Shown here one piece after another: positions 42,760 through 51,488 of a stretch of 64,000 nucleotides of DNA; within the stretch, counting starts at the first letter, position 1; the number at the start of each line of letters is the position of its first letter. The DNA is taken from contig CAXBNI010000003.1 in NCBI GenBank assembly GCA_963977105.1, positions 1 through 64,000 of the forward strand, in the 5' to 3' direction. Source of the DNA: UBA2705 sp963977105. Its GTDB lineage: Bacteria > Pseudomonadota > Alphaproteobacteria > Micavibrionales > Micavibrionaceae. The position numbers were made by a program, and so were the translations under genes. The notes below the pieces were generated by a model that ran no database searches, was not told where the DNA came from, and worked only from the letters and a program-made list of their open reading frames with translations.

Positions 42760-43887
42760 ATGGCTGCAAATGCACAAGTGAAAAAACCATCAGGCCTTGC
42801 TGGCATCGTTGCCGGATCAACCACCATTTCTGCGGCGGGCGGCGCACATAATTTAGAATATCGCGGTTACAGCATTTATGACCTTGCCGAAAAGGCTGAG
42901 TTCGAAGAAGTCGCGTATTTACTGTTAAAAGGTGATTTGCCTAATGCGGCAGAGCTTAGCGCTTACCGCGCGCGCTTAAAATCACTGCGTGATTTGCCTG
43001 ATGCGCTGAAAAAGTCATTAGAGCTTATCCCTAAAGACGCGCATCCTATGGATGTGCTGAGAAGCGCGACATCTATATTAGGCAATATTGAACAAGAAGG
43101 TGCAGACCGTAGCCAAGAAGACGTCGCCGATAGCCTGCTTGCGAAATATCCTGCAATGATGATGTATTGGTGGCATTACGCGCAAAACGGCAAACGCATT
43201 GATTGCACAAGCGATACAGATAACGTCGCGGCACATATGCTGACCCTTATGCATCAAAAAGCGCCTTCATCGCTCCATGAACGCGCGATTAACGTGTCAT
43301 TGATCCTCTATGCTGAGCATGAATTTAATGCTTCCACCTTTACCGCGCGGACCATTGCATCGACATTATCTGATTTTTATTCAGCTGTTGGCGGCGGCAT
43401 TGGCGCATTACGCGGACATCTACATGGCGGCGCGAACGAAGCGGCGATGGAATTAATCGCGCAGTTTTCTTCTGCCGAAGAAGCTGAAACCGCGATCCAC
43501 CGTATGCTGAAAAACAAAGACCTTATCATGGGCTTTGGTCATCGCGTTTATACCGAGGCCGACCCACGTAACCGCGTGATTAAAGAATGGTCGCGCAAAT
43601 TATCAGAAGAATCTGGTGACATGACGATGTTTGATGTGTCTGAGCGCATTGAAAACATTATGTGGGATGAAAAACACTTATTCCCGAATTTGGATTTTTA
43701 TAGCGCATCTGTTTATAATCTGCTTGGCATTCCAACGCCTTTATTTACGCCTTTGTTTGTTATGTCTCGTATCACTGGCTGGGCGGCGCATATATTTGAA
43801 CAGCGCGCGAATAATAAATTAATCCGTCCATCGGCTGATTACCTCGGCCCTGTAAACTTAACATTCAAACCTGTGAACGAAAGATAA
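42760..43887 (+). CDS. prpC: 2-methylcitrate synthase
   Basis: 375 residues, the short citrate-synthase form. It condenses propionyl-CoA with oxaloacetate. GLAGIVAGSTTISAA and LEYRGYSIYDLA open the protein, LRGHLHGGANEAAME and the catalytic His in MGFGHRVY form the active site, and a final RPSADYLGP block carries the conserved Arg/Asp. Context with prpB and prpD supports methylcitrate rather than citrate synthase. GGGAG precedes the ATG. Confidence 0.94.
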   Translation: MAANAQVKKPSGLAGIVAGSTTISAAGGAHNLEYRGYSIYDLAEKAEFEEVAYLLLKGDLPNAAELSAYRARLKSLRDLPDALKKSLELIPKDAHPMDVLRSATSILGNIEQEGADRSQEDVADSLLAKYPAMMMYWWHYAQNGKRIDCTSDTDNVAAHMLTLMHQKAPSSLHERAINVSLILYAEHEFNASTFTARTIASTLSDFYSAVGGGIGALRGHLHGGANEAAMELIAQFSSAEEAETAIHRMLKNKDLIMGFGHRVYTEADPRNRVIKEWSRKLSEESGDMTMFDVSERIENIMWDEKHLFPNLDFYSASVYNLLGIPTPLFTPLFVMSRITGWAAHIFEQRANNKLIRPSADYLGPVNLTFKPVNER

Positions 43888-43892
43888 GAACA

Positions 43893-45356
43893 ATGCAACA
43901 TTCCGCAAATACAGATTTAAATGAACGCCCTGAGTATGACGGCGTAATTCAGGATATTGTCAATTACGTTTATGATTTCAAAATTGATAGCGCCAAGACC
44001 TATGAAACCGCGCGTTATTGTTTGATGGATACTTTGGGCTGCGGCATTTTGGCGCTGAGCTTTAAAGCCTGCACCAAATTAATGGGGCCTTTAGTACCGG
44101 GAACTGTTGTGCCAATGGGCGTACGCGTTCCGGGGACAAATTATAAAATGGATCCGATTAAATCGGCCTTTGATATTGGCGCGATGATCCGCTGGCTTGA
44201 TTATAATGATACATGGCTTGCCGCGGAATGGGGGCATCCATCAGATAACCTTGGCGCGATTTTGGCGGTGGCTGATTATGTCAGTCAGCAAAAAGAAGCC
44301 CGCGATGAACAAGGCTTAGAGGTTAAAGACGTTTTGACAGCAATGATTAAAGCGCATGAAATTCAGGGCTGTATTGCACTTGAAAACAGCTTTAATCGCG
44401 TTGGCCTTGACCATGTTGTTTTAGTAAAGGTTGCATCGACTGCGGTTGTTATTCAAATGCTTGGCGGTGATAAACAGCAGGCTTTGGATGCTGTATCTCA
44501 TGCTTGGCTTGATGGGCAGTCGCTACGTACTTACCGCCACGCTCCAAATGCAGGGTCACGCAAAAGCTGGGCTGCAGGTGACGCAACAAGCCGTGCTGTG
44601 CGCCTGTCGATGATGGTTTTAGCAGGCGAAATGGGCTATCCAAGCGCACTAACGGCCAAAACATGGGGGTTTTACGATGTACTGTTTAAAGGCAATGAGT
44701 TTAAATTTCAGCGCGATTATGGTCATTATGTGATGGATAACGTGCTGTTTAAAATTTCGTACCCTGCTGAATACCATTCACAAACAGCCGTGGAATGCGC
44801 CGTAGCGCTGCATGATCAGGTTAAAGACCGCCTTGATGATATTGAAAAAATTGTCCTTACCACTCACGAAGCGGCAGTGCGGATTATTTCCAAATCAGGC
44901 CCGTTGCATAACCCAGCGGATCGTGACCACTGCTTGCAGTACATGGTTGCCGTGCCGTTAATGACGGGCACATTAACCGCAGATCATTACGAAGATGATT
45001 TCTCCACCACGCCTATGATTGACGTGCTGCGCGAAAAAATGGTTGTGCAGGAAGATCTGAATTACAGTAAAGATTATCATGACCCTAAAAAGCGCGCCTT
45101 TACCAATGCAATTGAGGTTCATTTCAAAGATGGCAGTAAAACTGAGCGGGTAGAGGTCGAATTCCCAATCGGGCATCCAAGCCGCCGCGTAGAAGGTATT
45201 CCTGTTTTAGAAGCGAAGTTCAAGAACAACTTGGAAACGCATTATAACGCAGAAACCACAGCAAAAATTATTGCGCTATGTAATGATCAGCAACAGCTTG
45301 AAGAAACGCCAGTAACGGCCTTTATGGGGTTGTTGGTTAAAGATGATCAGGTTTAA
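43893..45356 (+). CDS. prpD: 2-methylcitrate dehydratase
   Basis: 487 residues of the MmgE/PrpD family. It dehydrates 2-methylcitrate to 2-methylaconitate. Signatures include LMDTLGCGILAL near residue 45, RWLDYNDTWLAAEWGHPSDN and KSWAAGDATSRAV, then SYPAEYHSQTAVE. It is the last gene of the operon, 5 bp after prpC. No acnD/prpF pair is present, as expected where PrpD works with aconitase. No PrpR-type regulator was seen nearby. Confidence 0.95.
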   Translation: MQHSANTDLNERPEYDGVIQDIVNYVYDFKIDSAKTYETARYCLMDTLGCGILALSFKACTKLMGPLVPGTVVPMGVRVPGTNYKMDPIKSAFDIGAMIRWLDYNDTWLAAEWGHPSDNLGAILAVADYVSQQKEARDEQGLEVKDVLTAMIKAHEIQGCIALENSFNRVGLDHVVLVKVASTAVVIQMLGGDKQQALDAVSHAWLDGQSLRTYRHAPNAGSRKSWAAGDATSRAVRLSMMVLAGEMGYPSALTAKTWGFYDVLFKGNEFKFQRDYGHYVMDNVLFKISYPAEYHSQTAVECAVALHDQVKDRLDDIEKIVLTTHEAAVRIISKSGPLHNPADRDHCLQYMVAVPLMTGTLTADHYEDDFSTTPMIDVLREKMVVQEDLNYSKDYHDPKKRAFTNAIEVHFKDGSKTERVEVEFPIGHPSRRVEGIPVLEAKFKNNLETHYNAETTAKIIALCNDQQQLEETPVTAFMGLLVKDDQV

Positions 45357-45365
45357 ATTTTAAAG

Positions 45366-45404
45366 TGACAAGCGCACGGCTATGTTTGATCGTCGCGCTT
45401 GTCA
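45366..45404. terminator. Hairpin between convergent prpD and cmoB
   Basis: TGACAAGCGC pairs perfectly with GCGCTTGTCA around a 19-nt loop. There is no good T run on either strand, so it may act as a weak terminator or an mRNA 3' stabiliser. Confidence 0.45.
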
Positions 45405-45426
45405 TTAATGACGGGGACGCTCTGCG

Positions 45427-46428
45427 CTATAATTCATAGCGTTTTAATCGCTGTAGCTCGGCTGGTTTTTGGGCGGTGAGTGTCACACGTAGCGGTGGCG
45501 GATGGCCTTCAATGGTTTTGTTAATATCATCAGGATCTAAATATTCGCGCAGGCTGACCCCTGGTTTCCAAGCTGTGGCGCGTTGTTCATCGGGGCTGGT
45601 TTGGTGGAGGTCGATCATTTTGATATCACAAAAGCCAATTTTTTCTAACCATGTTTGTAGCGTCGCAACGCTTGGTAAGAACCAAACATTATTCATCCGT
45701 GCGTAACGCCCTGGTGGCATAAAGGCCATGCCATCTTCGCCTTCAACCACTAATGTTTCTATGATCAACTCACCGCCTGCACGCAGCGCTTCATAAAGCT
45801 CGCTGATGTGGTCTAATGGCGCTCTGCGATGATAGAGAACCCCCATGGAGAAAATACTATCGAAATTTGCAAGCCGCGCAGGTATTTTTTCCATTTTTAA
45901 GGGAAAAATAACGTGATTAAAGTCCTGAATTAAATGATTAATTGCAAAAAACTGTATAATCGAAACAAGCGCAGGGTCAACGCCCAAAACATGCCGCGCG
46001 CCTGCGCCGCGCATACGCCAGCCAAAATAACCATTATTACTGCCAACGTCTAATACGGCGCGGTTTTTCAACGGCGTTATTTTATCTTTGATGCGGTTCC
46101 ATTTCATGTGGCATTGCCATTCCGCATCAATATGAATGTCACCAACGGTAAATGGCCCTTTACGCCACGGCATTAGATGCCGAAACGCGGCATTGATTTG
46201 CTGCTGTTCGTTATAAGTTAGCGCCCCATCAATGATGACGCTGTCTTTGTCTAGCTGGTGAGAAAGGGGCTTGACGGGGGGCATGTCGTTTAAAATGGCG
46301 AGCATGGCGGGTAAGTTGCCATCATTCATCTCTGCGAGCTGGTCTGTTACAATTTTGCGCCATTTAGGGCAGTCGAGCTGCTGCAAATACGGTTCATAGA
46401 TCGTTGCTAATGTGGTGTAATTTTGCAT
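45427..46428 (-). CDS. cmoB: tRNA U34 carboxymethyltransferase CmoB
   Basis: 333 residues, full length for CmoB. It moves a carboxymethyl group from carboxy-SAM to 5-hydroxyuridine-34 to make cmo5U. The SAM site is VLDVGSNNGYFGWRM with GVDPA. LMPWRKGPF, WQCHMKWNRI and the MGVLYHRRAPLDH and MNNVWFLPS blocks are CmoB-specific. The partner CmoA is not in the window. I recall CmoB mainly from Gammaproteobacteria, so its presence here may point to transfer or to a wider spread. Confidence 0.93.
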   Translation of the reverse strand: MQNYTTLATIYEPYLQQLDCPKWRKIVTDQLAEMNDGNLPAMLAILNDMPPVKPLSHQLDKDSVIIDGALTYNEQQQINAAFRHLMPWRKGPFTVGDIHIDAEWQCHMKWNRIKDKITPLKNRAVLDVGSNNGYFGWRMRGAGARHVLGVDPALVSIIQFFAINHLIQDFNHVIFPLKMEKIPARLANFDSIFSMGVLYHRRAPLDHISELYEALRAGGELIIETLVVEGEDGMAFMPPGRYARMNNVWFLPSVATLQTWLEKIGFCDIKMIDLHQTSPDEQRATAWKPGVSLREYLDPDDINKTIEGHPPPLRVTLTAQKPAELQRLKRYEL

Positions 46429-46503
46429 GATGCGCGATGCGTAGAGCCCTAGTTGTTGTCTTTGAGCCTTGTTTATAGAAAAAACATAAGCATCGAGTCA
46501 AGA

Positions 46504-47199
46504 TTAGCGCAGAATGTTAATGGATTCTTTTTCAAGATCTGAGGATTTTACATTAATTTCAATGCCCATCTTGTCTTTAAGCGCGGCTTTACCACGTTTA
46601 AGCAGCGAGCGTATGCTTTGTTCGCTGCGGTCGAGCTTGATAGCGATTTCAGCGACATTTAGCTCGTCATAGTAAAACATACGTAGCGCCATACATTGCA
46701 TTTGCGGCAGAGCGGCCATTAAATGCGCGAGTTTATCGGCAACTTGGCGCTGCAGTGCATCTTGATAAGCGGTTTCGCTACCGGCATCAGCAATGACCAT
46801 TTCATCGCCGTGGGTGTCTGGGCGTTTTTTACGTTTAATATCAATACACTTATTGAATGACACACGGTAAATCCATGTTGAGAAACGCGCTTTGCCTTCA
46901 GGGTCCCAGTTTTTAACGTTCTGCCACAAAGCGAGGAATATTTCCTGCACGGCATCTTCGGCTTCTTGTTCATCTTTGAGGATGGATAGGCTGAGGCGCC
47001 AAATTTTAGTGTAATAACGCTGAAGCAATACTTGATACGCGACGCTGTCGTTGGTAACGATCAAGGCGACAAGCTTAGCGTCATCGATGCTGTGTAGCTC
47101 TGCGGCGTTGAGGGGTGAGGTCCTGAGATCTGCCGCTGCGACGTCACCTAATGGTGCATCTATCTGCGGCGTTAAATTATGTGCTGAATTATCTATCAC
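46504..47199 (-). CDS. ECF-type RNA polymerase sigma factor
   Basis: 231 residues. Region 2 is seen in LLQRYYTKIWRLSLSILKDEQEAEDAVQEIFLALWQN with ARFSTWIYRVSFNKCID. Region 4 is seen in PQMQCMALRMFYYDELNVAEIAIKLDRSEQSIRSLLKRGKAAL. The start is a GTG with GAGAGG upstream. A ~45-residue N-terminal extension precedes region 2. No anti-sigma gene follows on the same strand, since the next gene is cmoB. It lies directly beside fliS-fliD-flagellin, so a link to flagellar or stress control is possible but unproven. Confidence 0.9.
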   Translation of the reverse strand: MIDNSAHNLTPQIDAPLGDVAAADLRTSPLNAAELHSIDDAKLVALIVTNDSVAYQVLLQRYYTKIWRLSLSILKDEQEAEDAVQEIFLALWQNVKNWDPEGKARFSTWIYRVSFNKCIDIKRKKRPDTHGDEMVIADAGSETAYQDALQRQVADKLAHLMAALPQMQCMALRMFYYDELNVAEIAIKLDRSEQSIRSLLKRGKAALKDKMGIEINVKSSDLEKESINILR

Positions 47200-47291
47200 G
47201 AAACTACCTCTCTATGTTTATTCTAACGTAGTAGTGATAGGTAATGCAAATATCGGGCCAGTTTGCCTTTTGCCTGATATGAGGAGATATT

Positions 47292-47804
47292 TTAGCTAGA
47301 CGTTGAAAGCGATCCACCAGATAGCTCTGATCTTTGCGCTGCTGCGTCAGTGTCCGCAGGGCTCTTCGCCGCCTTAGCAAACTCGCACCAACGCATGTAT
47401 ACAGGCTCTATGGCGCCTATAATGTCATCAAACCCTTTGGCTGGGTCTGGCTCGCGGTGGACTTTGGCAAGTGCACCGAAGATAGTATTATAAAAACCAT
47501 TAAGGAAGTCGGCGGCGTCTTTACCGTTATCGAAATCCAAATGGGTTTGCAGTCCAACTAAAATGTTGAATGTTTTTTCATTGAGGCGGCACATTTGGTC
47601 TAGCTTATTGTCTTGGTAGGCTTTTTTTGCCCCTTCAATATTCTTGATCATGCCTTTATATAGCTCAACAACGACGTCCATACCACTAATGGTATTCACT
47701 TGCGTTTGTTTATATGCGCCCGCTGCGCTTGCATAGGGGTTATTGCCAACCGGCGCTGAAGGTTGAGCCTGAGTGTATACGCCTTGATTTGTATAATTAG
47801 TCAT
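47292..47804 (-). CDS. fliS: Flagellar export chaperone FliS
   Basis: 170 residues. A disordered Gln/Pro-rich start is followed by the FliS four-helix core: NPYASAAGAYKQTQVNT, then VVELYKGMIKNIEGAKKAY and an L-N-x-x-F helix near LNGFYNTIFGALAKV. It keeps flagellin from polymerising in the cytoplasm and hands it to the export gate. Its ATG lies inside the last codons of fliD (8-bp overlap), so it is translated with fliD. The Ser-rich C-terminal tail is a local extension. Confidence 0.85.
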   Translation of the reverse strand: MTNYTNQGVYTQAQPSAPVGNNPYASAAGAYKQTQVNTISGMDVVVELYKGMIKNIEGAKKAYQDNKLDQMCRLNEKTFNILVGLQTHLDFDNGKDAADFLNGFYNTIFGALAKVHREPDPAKGFDDIIGAIEPVYMRWCEFAKAAKSPADTDAAAQRSELSGGSLSTSS

Positions 47805-49485
47805 CTGTATTGGTTCCTAACAATGCTCTTATGGTGTTAAGCAGCGAGTTTAAGCTGGAGAGCTTGGCTTCCATTGCTGCATACTTTGCGATTGCATCCT
47901 CACGGATGTCTTCCCCACGTTCTCGTATCTCTGCGGCTTCTGCCGTGTAGTCATCATTTTTGTCGTTTAATACTGTGATTTGTTCTTGAATTACGCCTGC
48001 TGGGCTGGTGTAGCCTTCAATCGTGTTGTTCAATAAATCTGCAAGACCTGCGCTTAAAGTGACAGCTATCGTTGCGTCCGTTGTACCAGCATAGGCGAAT
48101 GTCATGCCTTCATAGGCTGTGCCCGCATTACCGACTAAACGGTTACCACTTTCAATGGAAAAAACGCTTTGCCCGCCAACGGTTGCCGTCGTAATATCGC
48201 CATTAACATCCAGAATAATATCTACGCTAAAGCTTAAATCCTCAATAGTGGAGGTGTTGCCAATAATCGCAAATTCGTCATTGTCAGTTGTAACGCCAGT
48301 CGCGAAGAAATTTGCGACGCTTTGAAAGTCGTCGAGTAGGGCTGCGTCTAAATCAGCTTCTTTTTCAACCAGTAAGCGGTTTTGATTGTCAAAAGTAATA
48401 CCCAGGTTTCGAAGTGAACCAGCTAGGCCTTCACCTGTGGCACTCGAAAGTAAGGTTGATACTTGATAGTTGAAAGTTTCCAAAAAATTGTCAGAAAACA
48501 AAATAGCGTCTTCGGGGATGGAGCCATCTGCATTAACTTGCTGGTTCGTAATAGCAAATTCTCGAAAGGCATTATAGCTATCGACAAAATCTAAGATGGA
48601 TTCTTTAGCGGATGAAATATCATTATCGACAGATACTGTAATTGTGCTACCGGCATCTGCTTCAATCACATCAAAACTCAAGCCCTCAATCAAATCATCA
48701 TATGCATTATCGTCACGCGTGATTGTTGCGCCATTTAATATAACGCGCGACCCTTGTTCATTTTGAATGATTTGGGCTGGTACAAAGGCGTCTGCGCCAT
48801 CAACAATACCTAAATTTTGCATGACGTTGCCTGAAAGCGTTGAAATAGTCATCGCTTCGTTGGTTTCGGTGCCTTCAATAATTAACTGAAACTCGGTCTC
48901 TGATACTTTTAATACCGATGCACTAACGCCTGAATCGCCCATAGTTAAATTAATTTTATCGGCAATATCCTGTAGGCTATCCGTCGCGACAACGTCAATT
49001 TGCTGGGCGACTTTGCTATCAATGCCAATCGTGAACGAGCCAACTTCGTTTAAATCGGCTGTTTTATCAACGAAGTTTCCGCTACCTACAGAAAAAGCTT
49101 CGGCTTTTTGCTCTACGACAATTGTATAATCACCGATTGGAGCGTTTTCTTCAATGGAGACATTAATTAAACTGGTGGCGATGGCGCCTGTAGATTGTAA
49201 ATCACCTGTGCGCTGCGCGAAAGCATTGCCATTATCGAGAAAACTGGTTTGGCTTTTTAAGTTGGCTAGAGATTCTTGAAAATTTTGTGCAAGGCCGTAA
49301 AATTCTTCATAGCCTGCGATTAACAGGTCATTTTCTTGTACTTTAATGTCAATTTTATCTGCTTTGACATTGTTTTGGGAAACCTCGTTTTCAATCAACG
49401 CACCTGTGTTAAGTTTAGATGACGTACCAGTGACGATGGTTGTGCTACCTGTGGTGGTAATGGTCCCGACTGATAAATTTGACAT
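47797..49485 (-). CDS. fliD: Flagellar filament capping protein FliD (hook-associated protein 2)
   Basis: 562 residues. It has a FliD N-terminal domain (SKLNTGALIENEVSQNNVKADKID, GDYTIVVEQKAEAF), central D2-D3 beta domains, and a C-terminal coiled coil (QEQITVLNDKNDDYTAEAAEIRERGED) that ends AALEAKLS-like AAMEAKLSSLNSLL. It sits at the filament tip and folds incoming flagellin. It is flanked by flagellin upstream and fliS downstream on the minus strand, the common fliC-fliD-fliS order. Confidence 0.92.
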   Translation of the reverse strand: MSNLSVGTITTTGSTTIVTGTSSKLNTGALIENEVSQNNVKADKIDIKVQENDLLIAGYEEFYGLAQNFQESLANLKSQTSFLDNGNAFAQRTGDLQSTGAIATSLINVSIEENAPIGDYTIVVEQKAEAFSVGSGNFVDKTADLNEVGSFTIGIDSKVAQQIDVVATDSLQDIADKINLTMGDSGVSASVLKVSETEFQLIIEGTETNEAMTISTLSGNVMQNLGIVDGADAFVPAQIIQNEQGSRVILNGATITRDDNAYDDLIEGLSFDVIEADAGSTITVSVDNDISSAKESILDFVDSYNAFREFAITNQQVNADGSIPEDAILFSDNFLETFNYQVSTLLSSATGEGLAGSLRNLGITFDNQNRLLVEKEADLDAALLDDFQSVANFFATGVTTDNDEFAIIGNTSTIEDLSFSVDIILDVNGDITTATVGGQSVFSIESGNRLVGNAGTAYEGMTFAYAGTTDATIAVTLSAGLADLLNNTIEGYTSPAGVIQEQITVLNDKNDDYTAEAAEIRERGEDIREDAIAKYAAMEAKLSSLNSLLNTIRALLGTNTDD

Positions 49486-49602
49486 GGTTTGATCCTAAAT
49501 TAAAATTGTATTCCCTGATTTTATATTTTTATTATTATTTTTTATATCGTTTCGTTTTGTCCTGATCCTTTATGACTATAGAGCGAAGAAAAAAGGAGAG
49601 GA

Positions 49603-49628
49603 AAAAGGGAGGAGGGCAACTCCCTTTT
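49603..49628. terminator. Intrinsic terminator downstream of flagellin
   Basis: AAAAGGGAG, loop GAGGGCAA, CTCCCTTTT: a perfect nine-pair stem. On the minus strand it is followed by TTTTTCC, so it would end flagellin transcription before fliD. Confidence 0.65.
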
Positions 49629-49645
49629 CAGATTTCCTCTGAATT

Positions 49646-49665
49646 GTATGGCGCATACGCCATAC
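49646..49665. repeat. Perfect hairpin in the flagellin 3' UTR
   Basis: GTATGGCG, loop CATA, CGCCATAC. It has no T run, so it more likely protects the flagellin mRNA 3' end or is a processing site. The real terminator-like stem follows on the minus strand. Confidence 0.55.
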
Positions 49666-49693
49666 GGCCCTCGAATAAAAATTCAACCTACGC

Positions 49694-50980
49694 TTATCGT
49701 AGAAGTGAAAGAAGTGAAGTCGTGATCTGGTTTGCTTGCGCCAGAGCAGCCGTTGCAGCTTCAGTCAGTACCTGTGCGTTTGTGAAGTTTGTTTGTGCTT
49801 CAGCAATGTCGACATCAACAATTGTTGATTTCGCCGCGCTAAGGTTCTCGATTTGCGTATTAATATTTGCATTCTGGAATTGGAACGCAGCAGTAAAGGC
49901 ACCAACCTGTGAACGTGCATTGGCAACTGCAGTAATCGCCGTGTCAATGATATCTAAGTCATCATTAAACGCTGACAATGCATTACCGACAGCCACAAGC
50001 TCAAGAGTAGCACCACCTGTTACGGTAGAGGCTGTACCTATCGCATTTGTACCCGTAAATGTAATAGTATCAGCAGCTGTTACAGATAAATCAACTGTAC
50101 CATTAGCGCTACCATCAGAGTTAGTGTCAACAACAGATGCATCAATTAGTGATATGGTAAATTGACCATTAACAAATTCAGCGTTAAAGATTTGTGAACC
50201 TGTATCATCAGTGATCGCGTTAACTTGGGCAACAAGATCGCCAACCGTTGAACCGGCTGCAACTGTATAAACAAGTGATCCCTCACCAGGGTCAACATAG
50301 GTGCCATCAGCATCAATGTCTAAGCCTAGTGTGAAGACATCGCCAGCAGCAGCAGTACTGATGCCGCCTGTTAGGGCAGTTAGTAGTGTCGCATCTGTTG
50401 CGCTGTCTGTACCGACAAGCAATTCAGCTTGAAAGACACCGTTACCAGATACACTTAACGCATCATTGAGGTTTAGGCCAGCAGATGATGTGCTAATCGT
50501 AGTTAAATCAACGTCAATAGAGTCTGACGCATCAATACCAACAACAAAACTTTGGTTGTATGAACCATCAATCAACGCTGAGCCGTTAAATTCACTTGAA
50601 CTTGAAATCAAGTCAAGTTGGTTTACCAGTTCACCATATTCCGCGTTAATGAATGTACGAGACGTCGCATCCACTGTACCCGAGTTATATTGTGTTGCTA
50701 GTGATTTCATACGTTGCAAAATGTCAGATTGACGTGCAAGCGCACCATCAGCTGTCTGCAAGAGTGCATCGGCTTGCTGTGCGTTACGTGCTGATTGTGT
50801 CAGTGTCGTGATATCAGCTTGGAGCTGACCAGATACCGCCAAACCAGCAGCGTCATCTGCGGAAGAGTTAATACGTGAACCGGAAGAAAGTTGGTTCAGG
50901 TATTTTTCCTGCATTGAAGCGTTTTTGTTGAGGTTTAGTAGTGCCGAATTCGCGGCTGTGTTGGTTGAAATAACAGGCAT
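49694..50980 (-). CDS. fliC: Flagellin
   Basis: 428 residues. The conserved N-terminal D0/D1 coiled-coil region (MPVISTNTAANSALLNLNKN, LSSGSRINSSADDAAGLAVS) and the C-terminal D1/D0 (FQFQNANINTQIENLSAAKS, VDVDIAEAQTNFTNAQ, ANQITTSLLSLLR) bracket a variable, Thr/Asp/Ala-rich surface domain. AGGAGA precedes the ATG. It is the major filament subunit, exported by the flagellar type III system. It is divergent from flgD, with a 508-bp control region between. Confidence 0.96.
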   Translation of the reverse strand: MPVISTNTAANSALLNLNKNASMQEKYLNQLSSGSRINSSADDAAGLAVSGQLQADITTLTQSARNAQQADALLQTADGALARQSDILQRMKSLATQYNSGTVDATSRTFINAEYGELVNQLDLISSSSEFNGSALIDGSYNQSFVVGIDASDSIDVDLTTISTSSAGLNLNDALSVSGNGVFQAELLVGTDSATDATLLTALTGGISTAAAGDVFTLGLDIDADGTYVDPGEGSLVYTVAAGSTVGDLVAQVNAITDDTGSQIFNAEFVNGQFTISLIDASVVDTNSDGSANGTVDLSVTAADTITFTGTNAIGTASTVTGGATLELVAVGNALSAFNDDLDIIDTAITAVANARSQVGAFTAAFQFQNANINTQIENLSAAKSTIVDVDIAEAQTNFTNAQVLTEAATAALAQANQITTSLLSLLR

Positions 50981-51086
50981 AATAGATCTCCTTCATTATG
51001 TTACCTGGTTAATAGAGTTCGGCTTCCTGCCAAACTGATCTGCTTTTTAAGGCGTCACATACTTTAAACGTATCATACTCGTAAAA

Positions 51087-51099
51087 TGGGGCGAAAAAA
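51087..51099 (-). promoter_or_regulatory. Shared 13-bp flagellar promoter element, flagellin side
   Basis: On the minus strand this reads TTTTTTCGCCCCA and points toward the flagellin gene. An exact copy in the other orientation precedes flgD. Confidence 0.4.
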
Positions 51100-51381
51100 A
51101 ATGAAAAAATTTGAATTATTTTATAAGTCACTGTTATTAAACAATTAAATTTTTTCTCTGTCTTTGTTTTTCTCTGTCCTATGCAAATATATAACGTGTA
51201 TCTATTCCATCTTACCGATTCTTTGATAATAAATCTTTAACAGATTTTCCATTTGTCGGATTTTTTTGCTTTTTCTTTGGAATAAGTGCGGCGCTGCGTA
51301 AAAGAGGCGCTCAATATCATCCCCCCTATATATATAAAGTCAGTGCATATGTTTTTTGATGTTTTTCAAATAAAAATAAAC

Positions 51382-51394
51382 TTTTTTCGCCCCA
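51382..51394 (+). promoter_or_regulatory. Shared 13-bp flagellar promoter element, flgD side
   Basis: TTTTTTCGCCCCA on the plus strand, pointing toward flgD, at nearly the same distance from the start codon as its partner on the flagellin side. Confidence 0.4.
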
Positions 51395-51488
51395 AATAGG
51401 CTGCGGCCAACGTGATAAGTACAAAGGCCCACAGAATTTAACGGCGGCAGTAACGCTTAAGGGCATAATAATTAGGAGCTATAAACCA

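Larger units (their letters stand above)
50981..51488. other. 508-bp divergent control region between flagellin and flgD
   Basis: No gene is visible. The region is AT-rich. It contains a 13-bp element, TTTTTTCGCCCCA, in two copies facing opposite ways. One is on the minus strand at 51087-51099, about 107 bp before the flagellin ATG. The other is on the plus strand at 51382-51394, about 95 bp before the flgD ATG. I could not fit a canonical sigma28 or sigma54 promoter. A ribosome-binding AGGAG precedes flgD at 51474. Confidence 0.55.

Noticed and set aside
49572..50165. 197-codon open frame antisense to the flagellin gene
   Set aside because: Low-complexity shadow of the flagellin C-terminus, with no SD and composition following the opposite strand's codon pattern.
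50981..51488. Canonical sigma28 or sigma54 flagellar promoters
   Set aside because: TAAACTTT occurs near 51377, but no GCCGATAA lies at the correct spacing, and no GG-N10-GC pair with the right context was found.
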